Shown here: positions 37,146 through 45,788 of the stretch, piece by piece
Layout: every line of letters starts with the position of its first letter
Numbering within the stretch: the stretch's first letter is position 1
Assembly (NCBI GenBank): GCA_937969415.1
Contig: CALBWK010000016.1
Coordinates: 35,150-99,149, forward strand
Reading direction: 5' to 3'
DNA from: an uncultured Saprospiraceae bacterium
GTDB taxonomy: Bacteria; Bacteroidota; Bacteroidia; Chitinophagales; Saprospiraceae
Length of the DNA: 64,000 nucleotides
The notes under the pieces: generated by a model
The model's database searches: none
Seen by the model: the letters and a program-made list of their open reading frames with translations, nothing else
Told to the model about the DNA's origin: nothing
Program-made: the position numbers and the translations under genes

Positions 37146-37571
37146 TTATCGGATTAAGGTCAATTGGGCAGAGGCGATATCTGGATTACCATTACTAAGA
37201 CTACATTCTTCTATGAACTCTATTTCTGTTGATTCAAAAATATAGGGTAGGGAGTCGGTTTCCATCTGAATTCTAAATTCTTGATCAGGAACAGCCCACA
37301 TCTCACCCGGTACAGAAAGGCCATCAGCTAAGGTTATATCAAGAGAGTATCTGATGATGCCAGGAGAAACGCAAACAACTTCGCAAGGGCATAGCTCATT
37401 AGATATTTCTTGGATTTCTATTTCCTCTCCTGCTGGCAGGCATAAAAGGTCACCTTCTTTTATAGTTATGGTTTCATCTAGCGTAAGGTCAGTACAATCT
37501 TGTGATTCATTGCTTGTAGAGCAAGCCGCTATAAAAAAGATGAAAGAGGGAAAAAGCAGTAAGTATTTCAT
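37146..37571 (-). CDS. Hypothetical small lipoprotein
   Basis: 141 aa; signal MKYLLLFPSFIFFIAACS with a lipobox. The mature domain has four cysteines (LLCLPAGEEIEI; LCPCEVVCVSP) and beta-strand sequence. Unknown family. Same strand as the downstream-labelled barrel protein at 37631, with a 59-bp gap, so possibly co-transcribed. Confidence 0.6.
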   Translation of the reverse strand: MKYLLLFPSFIFFIAACSTSNESQDCTDLTLDETITIKEGDLLCLPAGEEIEIQEISNELCPCEVVCVSPGIIRYSLDITLADGLSVPGEMWAVPDQEFRIQMETDSLPYIFESTEIEFIEECSLSNGNPDIASAQLTLIR

Positions 37572-37630
37572 TATGATTTTTTTACTTAGACGTTAAAAAA
37601 GGAACTGCAGTTGGTTGATCGTATATCTAG

Positions 37631-38368
37631 TTAAAAGTATTTCCTAGTACCTATTTCAGCACCCATACCAAATTCTTTAATCTCGCGACCTCCAGCGGTA
37701 TAAGTAAAAGGGTTATATCGCGCTGTCATTTGTATAAATAAAGGTAACTCCTCAGCTAGATTCCATTCTGATCCTATGGATAGTACTGTTTGGACATTTA
37801 TTAAGTCGGTATCAATCTGTACAACTTTCGCTCTAGATCTCTTCTTTGTAGTATTTACGGTGCTGCCTAAATAGATTTCTGTACTCAGGCCACCTTCTAT
37901 AAACACGGCACATTTATCACTCATAAAGTGATAACGTACGAGTAAAGGTATTTCGGCTTTATACTGACGAACTTTAAATCTGTAGCCTTGAATATCGGTT
38001 TCCGCTATCTCCTGGTCTCTTTGTTCTTTGAAGGCTGTACTTGTTTCCGATGGCAAGGTGGGGAGGATAGAGCTGATGAAGGCTGGCATATTTAATCTAA
38101 GACCAGTTTTTATATAAGCGTTGGTCTGGAGAAACTTGGAGTAGTTGACGCCGAGTCTCAGATTGGTGTTTTTAGCTTGCCGCCTTTCTCTGTAGACAAC
38201 AGCATCGGTAAAGGACTCTGAAGCCTGTCCTTCCTCTATATGTCTAGTGCCCATTTCTGTGCCTACAATAAATCCAAAGCTGCCTTTAGGTTTTTTGAAG
38301 CTATAGTACTGGGCAGAAAGCGTGGATACGCAGACCAATACTAAGGCCAATAATAGTAGTACTCTCAT
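37631..38368 (-). CDS. PorT-like outer-membrane beta-barrel protein
   Basis: 245 aa from ATG 38368 (MRVLLLLALVLVCVSTLSAQ), preferred to an ATG 24 bp upstream because it gives a clean signal peptide. Strand pattern and motifs (GFIVGTEMGTRHIEEG; NTNLRLGVNYSKFLQTNAYI; EIPLLVRYHFMSDKCAVFIE) fit the Bacteroidota outer membrane beta-barrel / PorT family. It need not be the T9SS PorT. Faces the dcw leader. Confidence 0.7.
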   Translation of the reverse strand: MRVLLLLALVLVCVSTLSAQYYSFKKPKGSFGFIVGTEMGTRHIEEGQASESFTDAVVYRERRQAKNTNLRLGVNYSKFLQTNAYIKTGLRLNMPAFISSILPTLPSETSTAFKEQRDQEIAETDIQGYRFKVRQYKAEIPLLVRYHFMSDKCAVFIEGGLSTEIYLGSTVNTTKKRSRAKVVQIDTDLINVQTVLSIGSEWNLAEELPLFIQMTARYNPFTYTAGGREIKEFGMGAEIGTRKYF

Positions 38369-38512
38369 AAGTTGTTCTTTTAGATTATTCACTCACTCCA
38401 TTCTAATCATATCAGGAGTGTACTTTCGAATACTTTGATAAATGAGGGTCTTGTTGCCTAGGTGTGAAATTTTTTATGGAATCCTCATTGAACGGATCCG
38501 TTGGCTTTTGTT

Positions 38513-38918
38513 TCACTTATATGTTATACCTGAGGCTATCTAGCCATAATGAGGGATGAATTACCCACTACTGAAACGATTTGCTAAAATCTCTCCCATT
38601 TTCTCCCACGACCCATTATATAATTAACAGTCTGAAGAAGTTGTAAATAGACATATTATAAAAATATGTAATACATTTATGTCTGATAAGCAAGGAGTAA
38701 GAAGTTGCAAATTGCATGCCAAGCATTATTGAAAGAATGGAGAAACAGCTGAGTTAAGCTTATATACCCTAGATGGCCTTTATGGATAGTGTGATCTACT
38801 TGCAAGTGTAAGTAAAATCAGGATACTGCTCAAATAGGGGCTTAGGTAGCGTACTTATTACATAAGTGACATATTATCAATGGTTTATATAAGTGAAATT
38901 AGTGCAATACATAAGTGA
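38513..38918. repeat. Four copies of an 11-nt motif (YAYATAAGTGA)
   Basis: TACATAAGTGA at 38859-38869 and 38908-38918, TATATAAGTGA at 38886-38896, and an inverted copy CATATAAGTGA at 38523-38513. The third direct copy is half of a palindrome, TAAGTGATGCACTTA (38912-38926). Four exact 8-mer ATAAGTGA matches in ~670 bp are far above random expectation (about 0.02 per 8-mer). Likely a transcription-factor site. Confidence 0.5.
38591..38616 (-). promoter_or_regulatory. Second, inverted MraZ-like box
   Basis: On the minus strand this reads TGGGT, CG, TGGGA, GAAAA, TGGGA. The last two repeats have the 10-nt period of MraZ sites and share TGGGAGAAA with the proximal box. The first repeat is out of phase (7 nt). 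Confidence 0.4.
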
Positions 38919-38975
38919 TGCACTTACAGATATTTACGCTTTACAAAAAATTATATGTCATTTTGTAGAAAAAAA

Positions 38976-39000
38976 TGGCAAAGAGTGGGAGAAAGTGGAT
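38976..39000 (+). promoter_or_regulatory. MraZ box: three TGGnn repeats with 5-nt spacers
   Basis: TGGCA, AAGAG, TGGGA, GAAAG, TGGAT: three TGG repeats starting at 38976, 38986 and 38996, exactly 10 nt apart. In E. coli MraZ binds three TGGGN repeats separated by 5 nt upstream of its own gene. Location 40 bp before mraZ fits autorepression. Confidence 0.65.
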
Positions 39001-39039
39001 ATCGCTGTTACTTTTGAGGTGTTGGCCACCCACAATTGA

Positions 39040-39510
39040 ATGATGAAATACCAGTTAACTGGAGAATACAAATTAAAGATGGATGCGAAAGGTCGCGTCA
39101 AGCTGCCAGCTAATTTGTTGAAACAGTTGCAGACATCTGGTAATTATGATTTTGTGGTCAACAGAGGATATGAGAAAAACTTAATTCTTCATCCTCAAGA
39201 TGTATGGGACGAAAAGACGAATCGCTTAAACCATCTCGACATCAACATTGAAGCAAATAGGAGAGCAGTCCGATATTTTTATCGTGGAGCAACAGCGGTT
39301 ACAGCCGATGCTTCAGATAGGATACTACTGCCAAAGTTTTTGATCCAATACGCAGGTATTGAAAAACAGATTGTTTTGCTCGCATTTTTAAATCAGGTAG
39401 AAATCTGGTCCGAGGATGCGTACCAAGAAATGATTGCTGAGGAGCCAGATAGTTTTGGTGAATTATCAGAGCAATTGTTTAGGGAGTCAAAGCCGAAAGA
39501 CAGCCAATAG
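39040..39510 (+). CDS. mraZ: Transcriptional regulator MraZ
   Basis: 156 aa, first gene of the dcw cluster. Two SpoVT/AbrB-like halves carry the DxxxR signature: KMDAKGRVKLPANLLKQL and ADASDRILLPKFLIQYAG. MraZ forms a ring and binds TGGGN repeats in its own promoter; matching repeats lie just upstream. Two consecutive ATGs (39040, 39043) are possible starts; the protein is nearly the same. Two bases separate it from rsmH. Confidence 0.95.
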   Translation: MMKYQLTGEYKLKMDAKGRVKLPANLLKQLQTSGNYDFVVNRGYEKNLILHPQDVWDEKTNRLNHLDINIEANRRAVRYFYRGATAVTADASDRILLPKFLIQYAGIEKQIVLLAFLNQVEIWSEDAYQEMIAEEPDSFGELSEQLFRESKPKDSQ

Positions 39511-39512
39511 CC

Positions 39513-40412
39513 ATGTCAGAATATCATGTGCCGGTGTTGCTTAAGGAATCTGTAGATGCATTGATTACGGATACTGACGGAGTGTATGTAGATGTCACCT
39601 TTGGTGGCGGAGGACATTCCCAAGAGATATTAAAACGACTCAGTCCCGAAGGGCGGCTGATAGTATTTGACCAGGATGGTGAAGCTAAAGGAAATGCCTT
39701 GGAGGATGAGCGGTTGATATTTGTGAAAGCAAATTTTCGCCACATCTACAGGTATTGGAGATGGTTGGATGTTCCTAAGGTGAGCGGAGTGCTTGCGGAT
39801 TTAGGAGTTTCTTCTCATCAATTTGATGTCGATTATAGAGGCTTTTCTTATCGCTTTGAGGCGGATCTCGATATGCGAATGAATGAGAAAAGTGCACTCA
39901 CGGCAGCACTAGTGCTTAACAATTATGAAGAGAAAGATCTAGTATCCGTATTTTCTGAATACGGAGAAGTTAGAAACTCTAAGAAGTTGGCCAGAGTGAT
40001 TTGTGATGAGAGACGTCAACAAGGTGGTGTCAAAACTACTCAGGATCTTAATGTGATTCTAGATAGTGTTGTGATAGGAGAGCGGAGTAAATATTTTTCT
40101 CAGGTCTATCAAGCATTAAGAATAGAGGTCAATGATGAGATGGGAAGTCTTAGGGAAATGCTAGAAGGCGCACTGAGAATACTAGATACTCGATCTCGGT
40201 TAGTGATTATTAGTTATCACTCTCTGGAAGATAGATTGGCTAAGAGATTTATCAGGAGTGGAAGAGTAGATGGAGTAGCGCCTAAAGATGACTTTGGTAG
40301 ATCTCTGGCAGAAATGAAAAATGTAGGAAAAATAATTCTTCCTAATGAGGAAGAGCAAAAAATAAACTCTAGATCTAGAAGTGCAAAGATGCGGATAGGA
40401 GAGAGAATCTAG
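39513..40412 (+). CDS. rsmH: 16S rRNA (cytosine(1402)-N4)-methyltransferase RsmH (MraW)
   Basis: 299 aa. SAM-dependent N4-methylation of C1402 in 16S rRNA. The N-terminal HVPVLLKESVDALI and SAM motif YVDVTFGGGGHSQEILKRL are diagnostic, as are GVLADLGVSSHQFDVDYRGF, the FSQVYQALRIEVNDE block and VIISYHSLEDRLAKRFIR near the C-terminus. Length is normal. Second in the dcw cluster as usual. Confidence 0.97.
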   Translation: MSEYHVPVLLKESVDALITDTDGVYVDVTFGGGGHSQEILKRLSPEGRLIVFDQDGEAKGNALEDERLIFVKANFRHIYRYWRWLDVPKVSGVLADLGVSSHQFDVDYRGFSYRFEADLDMRMNEKSALTAALVLNNYEEKDLVSVFSEYGEVRNSKKLARVICDERRQQGGVKTTQDLNVILDSVVIGERSKYFSQVYQALRIEVNDEMGSLREMLEGALRILDTRSRLVIISYHSLEDRLAKRFIRSGRVDGVAPKDDFGRSLAEMKNVGKIILPNEEEQKINSRSRSAKMRIGERI

Positions 40413-40429
40413 ATCATAACCCCTTAGAA

Positions 40430-40699
40430 ATGAAACTGATTTTAAAGCATACTGGATTTATTTTACTGATGACGATACTGGGTGTGGTGTATATATTTAA
40501 CACTCACTCTGCTGAAGGAAAATTAAGAAATATCGCTAAACTCAAACGAGAGGTAGCTGATTCTAAGTCTAAGTATCAAGAGGTAAAAAGTGATATAAAC
40601 TATAGGTCGACTGAATCTCAGTTGGCGAAGAGACTTGAAAAGTCAGGTCTTAAGAAACTTGAAAAATCACCTATGGTCATAGCGACCAAGCAAAGCTGA
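40430..40699 (+). CDS. ftsL: FtsL-like cell division protein
   Basis: 89 aa with one TM near the N-terminus (HTGFILLMTILGVVYIFN) and a short periplasmic coiled coil (KLRNIAKLKREVADSKSKYQ). Sequence is poorly conserved, as in all FtsL; assignment rests on size, topology and position between rsmH and ftsI. FtsL with FtsB/FtsQ activates FtsWI septal synthesis. Confidence 0.8.
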   Translation: MKLILKHTGFILLMTILGVVYIFNTHSAEGKLRNIAKLKREVADSKSKYQEVKSDINYRSTESQLAKRLEKSGLKKLEKSPMVIATKQS

Positions 40700-40712
40700 T
40701 CAGCTCGGCACA

Positions 40713-42857
40713 ATGGAAAGAAAGAACGAATTACTCATACGGGTTTATCTGATTTTCTTCGGATTTGTACTGATGGCAGCATTGATTATCGGAAAGGTCT
40801 TCAAGACGGCTATTCTTGAAGGAGACCAGTGGCGTGCTAAGGGCGAAAGGACGATGAAGTGGATGAGTGTAGAAGGAGAGCGCGGTAACATATATGATGT
40901 TAACGGAAATCTTCTTGCGACATCGCTGCCTTATTTCGATGTCAAAGTTGATTTGCTAACAGCTACAGATAAGAACTTCAATGCAAATATTGAAGGTTTG
41001 TCTGCGCGATTGGCTGAGCACTTTGGAAAGTCCAAGCAAGAGTGGAAATCTACTTTGGTTAATAAGAGACGCGAGGGAAAGGCTGTGCTAAAGAGGAGGA
41101 AGAATGGAGAAGAAGTTTTTAGCAATGCCGGCTATTATCCACTGATGAACAAGCTCTCAAGAGATCAACTGGATTTGCTCAAAAGTTTTCCTCTCTTCAA
41201 TTTAGGAAAATATAAAGGCGGCTTAATTGCTATAAGAAAAACGAGAAGGGAAAAGCCTTATCGCTCTCTAGCAAGCCGTACGATAGGGATAGAAAGAGAA
41301 GAGAATATGGTTGGCCTCGAAAGGACTTTTGATAAGTTTCTCAAGGGTGAAACAACTAAGAGATTAATGAGAAAGGTACCACCTAATGAGACGTGGTTAC
41401 CAGTGATGGAAGCATCGGAAATGTTGCAAGAGAAGGGTTCCGATATCGTCACAACCATTGACATGAGTATTCAGGATATTGTTCACGAGGAACTACTTTC
41501 CACACTTGAATTAAATAATGCCAAAGGCGGTGTTGCTATAGTGATGGAAGTAGGGACGGGTTCGATTAAGGCTGTATCCAATTTGTCTAAGATGGGAGAT
41601 GATCCTGTGTATCGAGAGTATCATAATGATGCGATAGGTACGGCTACTGAGCCCGGGTCTACATTTAAGTTGCTTACAGCGATGATGATGTTGGAAGAAG
41701 GTAAGGTGGATTTGGATACAGAAGTGCAGCTATTTGGCGGTAAAAAGAAGTTTTACAGTTCAAATATGTATGATTCAAATCGTCACGGAATTACAACAGC
41801 TACCTTCAAAGAAGCATTTGCAATTTCTTCTAATGTGGGAATGGGTTACACAGCCTATCAGCATTATGGAAATAAGTCAGAGGGATGGATGAATTTTTAT
41901 AAATCGCTAAGGGACTTAGGTGTGATGGAGCAGACGGGAATAGAGATTTACGGAGAGAAAAAGCCTTTTATTAAGCATCCACGTAAAGTGTATGCGAAGG
42001 CGGAAAAAAATTGGTCAGGAACAACGGTTCCTTGGATGGCCCACGGTTATGAATTGACGATGACACCATTGCAGATCCTGAATTATTATAATACCATCGC
42101 CAATGATGGAAAGATGATGAGGCCCCACTTAGTGAGTGAGATAGTGCATATGGATGGAAGTAGAACGATGTATGGCCCGCAGGTAATGAGAGAACAAATA
42201 GTGAGCGCATCCACAGTGATGAAAACTCAAGAATTATTAAAGGCTGTCGCCGAAAGCGGAACAGCGAAAGGATTGAAAGTTGATGGTTTGACCTTCGCAG
42301 GGAAAACTGGAACCACGAAATTAGAATATTGGAAAGCCAAAGAGAAGTATGACTACAATGCCTCTTTTGCAGGCTACTTCCCTGAGAAGAATCCTAAGTA
42401 TTCTATGATTGTAGTTGTCTACGAACCAGAAGGTGTTGATTACTACGGAGGTAAAGTGGCTGGTCCTGTTTTTCAGAATGTAATGAAGAGATTGTCCACA
42501 TCTACAAAGGTAGTAGCAGAATCTTCTGAGGATACACCTAAAATACGATATGCACACTCTGGATTTAAGAGTGATTATAAGAAGGTCTTAGATTATATCG
42601 GATTGGATTATGAAGAGAGCGGTAAAGGGAAGTGGGTAGAAATGAAATCGAAGAATGGAGAGATGCAATTGGTATCTAAGGATGTAGATAGAAAGTTGGT
42701 GCCAGATGTGCGGGGAGAAGGACTTAGAGATGCTATGTATATCTTAGAGAATATGGGATTCAAAGTGGAGGCAGAAGGATACGGAAAGGTTGTGAAGCAA
42801 TCAGTTGCACCCGGTACGGCCATCAAAGGAAGGGAAATTAAAATTTATTTAAGCTAA
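40713..42857 (+). CDS. ftsI: Septal peptidoglycan transpeptidase FtsI/PBP3 with PASTA domain
   Basis: 714 aa. N-terminal TM (LIRVYLIFFGFVLMAALII), PBP dimerisation region beginning GERGNIYDVNGNLLATSLPY, and the transpeptidase domain with active-site S316 in GSTFK (K319), the SSN motif in AISSNVGMGY and the KTG motif in FAGKTGTTKL. One C-terminal PASTA domain (VPDVRGEGLRDAMYILENMG) is present; PASTA is usual in Bacteroidota and Gram-positive PBPs but absent in E. coli FtsI. Next gene is murE. Confidence 0.96.
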   Translation: MERKNELLIRVYLIFFGFVLMAALIIGKVFKTAILEGDQWRAKGERTMKWMSVEGERGNIYDVNGNLLATSLPYFDVKVDLLTATDKNFNANIEGLSARLAEHFGKSKQEWKSTLVNKRREGKAVLKRRKNGEEVFSNAGYYPLMNKLSRDQLDLLKSFPLFNLGKYKGGLIAIRKTRREKPYRSLASRTIGIEREENMVGLERTFDKFLKGETTKRLMRKVPPNETWLPVMEASEMLQEKGSDIVTTIDMSIQDIVHEELLSTLELNNAKGGVAIVMEVGTGSIKAVSNLSKMGDDPVYREYHNDAIGTATEPGSTFKLLTAMMMLEEGKVDLDTEVQLFGGKKKFYSSNMYDSNRHGITTATFKEAFAISSNVGMGYTAYQHYGNKSEGWMNFYKSLRDLGVMEQTGIEIYGEKKPFIKHPRKVYAKAEKNWSGTTVPWMAHGYELTMTPLQILNYYNTIANDGKMMRPHLVSEIVHMDGSRTMYGPQVMREQIVSASTVMKTQELLKAVAESGTAKGLKVDGLTFAGKTGTTKLEYWKAKEKYDYNASFAGYFPEKNPKYSMIVVVYEPEGVDYYGGKVAGPVFQNVMKRLSTSTKVVAESSEDTPKIRYAHSGFKSDYKKVLDYIGLDYEESGKGKWVEMKSKNGEMQLVSKDVDRKLVPDVRGEGLRDAMYILENMGFKVEAEGYGKVVKQSVAPGTAIKGREIKIYLS

Positions 42858-42890
42858 ATAAAGTTTATCAAACGTGATAAATGATTTTTA

Positions 42891-44345
42891 TTGAAAAAAC
42901 TGGAAAAAATACTAGAGTCTATTAGGTTTTTAAATGAGGTTGAAAATATCTCATCTGAAATCAATGGAGTCCATATTGATTCGAGGACTTGCAGTGCAGG
43001 TAGTTTATTTATTGCTTACAAGGGTACTACGCTTGATAGTCATAACTACATCTCCTCCGCAGTAAGTAACGGTGCTTCTCACATTATTATTGATGACGAC
43101 AGTTATCTAGATAAGGAAGATGCCCACTATATTCTGGTTGATAATTCTCAACATATCATCAGTACTGTAGCTTCAAATTATTATGGACATCCATCTAGAG
43201 AGATGACTGTTATCGGTGTCACAGGAACAAATGGGAAAACTACAACTGCAAACTTACTTTATAAGCTGCTTTTTCGACTAGGACACAAATGCGGACTGAT
43301 CTCTACAATAGAAGTGCTGTACAATGACGAGGTTATTCCTTCTCAATTAACGACACCTGATGCGATAAGTCTTCAGAGACTTTTTAGACAGATGTTGGAT
43401 GCTGGAGTGACTTATGTATGTATGGAAGTGAGTTCCCATGCTATAGATCAAGGTCGTGTAGACGGAGTTGATTTTGATCATGCGATATTTACAAACCTAA
43501 CACATGACCATTTAGATTACCATAAAGATTTTATGGCATATCTGACAGCAAAAAAACTTCTTTTTGATAGACTTTCTAAAGTAAAAACTGCACTAGTGAA
43601 TAGGGATGATCACAACGGTCTCGTGATGGTCCAAAATTCAAAAGCTAAAGTTTTTACTTATGCACTAAAGCGACCTGCTTCTTATAAGGGCAAGATATTG
43701 TCTAATGATTTATCTGGCTTACAGATGACTATAAATCAGAAAGAAGTATTCCTTAGGATGGTTGGTGGTTTTAATGCATACAACGCCTTGGCGGTGTATG
43801 GTACAGGGGTCATCCTTGGTATCGATGAGCAAGAGATATTGACTTGCTTAAGTACCTTGACTACTGCAGATGGAAGATTGGATATGGTCTCAAAGCCAAA
43901 TGTTCCTTATAAAGCAGTTGTTGATTATGCTCATACACCAGATGCGTTAGATAATGTCTTAGAGACTCTAGTTACAACAAAAGATAAACAAGTCAGACTA
44001 ATTACCGTAGTCGGCTGCGGTGGAGACAGAGACAGGGCAAAGCGTCCTGTTATGGCTCGACTCGCAGCAGAAAAAAGTGATGTAGTGATATTGACTTCTG
44101 ATAATCCACGAAGTGAAGAGCCTATGACCATCATAGAAGAAATGCTAAGTGGTGTTCCTCAAGATATTTTGAAAAAAGTATCTGTAGAACAAGATAGAAG
44201 TGACGCAATTAGAAAGGCCTGTGCTCTAGCTCTACCCGGTGATATTATATTAATTGCTGGTAAAGGCCATGAGAAATACCAAGAAATTAAAGGAGAGAAG
44301 TTTCCTTTTGACGATAAAAAGATTGTCTTAACTCATATGAGTTAG
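42891..44345 (+). CDS. murE: UDP-MurNAc-L-Ala-D-Glu--meso-diaminopimelate ligase MurE
   Basis: 484 aa starting at TTG 42891. The ATP loop is GVTGTNGKTTT at about residues 109-119. The DNPR motif (404-407, in TSDNPRSEEPM) marks the meso-DAP-adding type. Other Mur ligase elements include FTNLTHDHLDYHKDF (start of domain 2/3) and VDYAHTPDALDNVL. It is followed by a 210-bp gap with a strong hairpin instead of murF, which is not in this cluster. Confidence 0.96.
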   Translation: MKKLEKILESIRFLNEVENISSEINGVHIDSRTCSAGSLFIAYKGTTLDSHNYISSAVSNGASHIIIDDDSYLDKEDAHYILVDNSQHIISTVASNYYGHPSREMTVIGVTGTNGKTTTANLLYKLLFRLGHKCGLISTIEVLYNDEVIPSQLTTPDAISLQRLFRQMLDAGVTYVCMEVSSHAIDQGRVDGVDFDHAIFTNLTHDHLDYHKDFMAYLTAKKLLFDRLSKVKTALVNRDDHNGLVMVQNSKAKVFTYALKRPASYKGKILSNDLSGLQMTINQKEVFLRMVGGFNAYNALAVYGTGVILGIDEQEILTCLSTLTTADGRLDMVSKPNVPYKAVVDYAHTPDALDNVLETLVTTKDKQVRLITVVGCGGDRDRAKRPVMARLAAEKSDVVILTSDNPRSEEPMTIIEEMLSGVPQDILKKVSVEQDRSDAIRKACALALPGDIILIAGKGHEKYQEIKGEKFPFDDKKIVLTHMS

Positions 44346-44389
44346 CGATCTGTAAGAATAGGTTCTATTATCATTCTCAGGTTGGTTTT

Positions 44390-44451
44390 AACAGTTGCAG
44401 TGGGGTTAACGCATAAAAAAAGTTTTATGTACCCACTGTACACTGTTTTTT
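44390..44451 (+). terminator. Long hairpin with T-run between murE and mraY (terminator or attenuator)
   Basis: AACAGT (44390-44395), CAGTGGG (44398-44404) and CATAAAA (44412-44418) pair in order with TTTTATG (44423-44429), CCCACTG (44432-44438) and ACTGTT (44442-44447). A six-T run ends at 44451. About 20 bp in three helices separated by short internal loops. It would partly separate the upstream genes from mraY onward. Confidence 0.55.
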
Positions 44452-44555
44452 AGGAAAAGAATGATACCCCACCATCCCAAAACGATTTTGTACTAAAGAA
44501 ATAGACGAACGTAACTAAGTGTAGTAATGGCTGCGCTTAGGCAATCATAAAGCAA

Positions 44556-45788
44556 TTGTTATATCATTTATTTGAATATCTACAAGTCAATTATGATCTC
44601 CCGGGAGCTGGACTTTTTAAGTTCGTTTCGTTTAGGGCGGCAATGGCAATACTGATGTCCTTAGGGATTTCACTTGTCTTTGGTGATCGTATAATAAGTT
44701 CTTTGAGGAAATTGCAAGTTGGAGAAACTGTCCGGGACTTAGGTCTTGATGGCCAAAAAGAAAAAGAAGGTACGCCAACTATGGGCGGCTTAATGATTCT
44801 CATCTCTATTCTTATGCCTACAATATTATTTGCAAGATTAGATAATATTTATGTTTTGTTATTGGTGTTTGCAACCATATGGTTTGCTGCTATAGGCTTT
44901 CTTGACGATAGACTGAAGATCCTCCGTAAGAATAAAGACGGTCTCAGAGGGAAGTATAAGATTTTAGGGCAAGTTTTTATGGGGCTTATCGTAGCGCTCG
45001 CAATGTTGCTGCACCAAGATATAGTTGTTAGAGTTCCTGTCCAAGATGCACAGTCTATGGGCTGGGAAATTACCAAATATCTTGAAAGTGAATCAAACGA
45101 AAACGCTTTGGTGCATGCTAAGGCACCGATTACAAATGTTCCCTTTCTTAAGGATAATGAATTGGACTACTCGATTTTTGTTGGTAGGAATCTCAATTTA
45201 CTTTGGTTGGCATTCATTCCTATAGTCATCTTTATTATAACAGCTGTATCGAATGCGGCTAACCTTACAGACGGATTAGATGGTTTGCTGACTGGAATTG
45301 CAGCTATAATAGGTGCGACACTTGCCGTGTTGGCTTGGGTGTCAGGTAATGCTATTGTAGCTGATTATTTAAATATCTTATTCATACCTAGCTCAGAAGA
45401 GATTGTAATATATGCTTCGTGTTTTATCGGAGCGACAATAGGATTTCTTTGGTATAACTCTTATCCAGCTAGTGTCTTTATGGGAGACACAGGTAGTTTG
45501 ATGATAGGTGGTGTTATAGCTGTAATGGCTGTGATGCTCAGAAAAGAAATATTAATCCCAATACTATGTGGAATACTTCTGGTAGAAAGTCTATCAGTGA
45601 TTATGCAGGTAACCTACTTTAAGTATACCAAGAAAAGGACCGGTACGGGACAACGTATATTTTTAATGTCTCCTCTTCATCATCATTACCAGAAGAAGGG
45701 GTGGCACGAAATGAAAATCGTTATTCGCTTCTGGATACTTGCAATTTTATTGGCAGTATTGACAATCATAACTCTTAAGTTGAGATAG
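44556..45788 (+). CDS. mraY: Phospho-MurNAc-pentapeptide translocase MraY
   Basis: 410 aa, TTG start at 44556. Makes lipid I from UDP-MurNAc-pentapeptide and undecaprenyl phosphate. Multi-TM with [20 protein letters not shown], the [13 protein letters not shown] Asp pair, [13 protein letters not shown] and [15 protein letters not shown], all family active-site loops. A hydrophilic insertion of about 50 residues (about 155-205, including [17 protein letters not shown]) follows the fourth TM, as seen in other Bacteroidota MraY. Ends directly before murD. Confidence 0.97.
   Translation: MLYHLFEYLQVNYDLPGAGLFKFVSFRAAMAILMSLGISLVFGDRIISSLRKLQVGETVRDLGLDGQKEKEGTPTMGGLMILISILMPTILFARLDNIYVLLLVFATIWFAAIGFLDDRLKILRKNKDGLRGKYKILGQVFMGLIVALAMLLHQDIVVRVPVQDAQSMGWEITKYLESESNENALVHAKAPITNVPFLKDNELDYSIFVGRNLNLLWLAFIPIVIFIITAVSNAANLTDGLDGLLTGIAAIIGATLAVLAWVSGNAIVADYLNILFIPSSEEIVIYASCFIGATIGFLWYNSYPASVFMGDTGSLMIGGVIAVMAVMLRKEILIPILCGILLVESLSVIMQVTYFKYTKKRTGTGQRIFLMSPLHHHYQKKGWHEMKIVIRFWILAILLAVLTIITLKLR

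Larger units (their letters stand above)
38369..39039. promoter_or_regulatory. dcw cluster leader, 671 bp non-coding
   Basis: No gene is seen. It contains several candidate control sites listed separately: four copies of an 11-nt ATAAGTGA motif, an inverted TGGGA pair, a weak palindrome (38649-38684, stem AGACATA/TATGTCT), a three-repeat MraZ box and a TAnnTTTG match (TACTTTTG, 39009-39016) 24 bp before mraZ. Confidence 0.6.
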
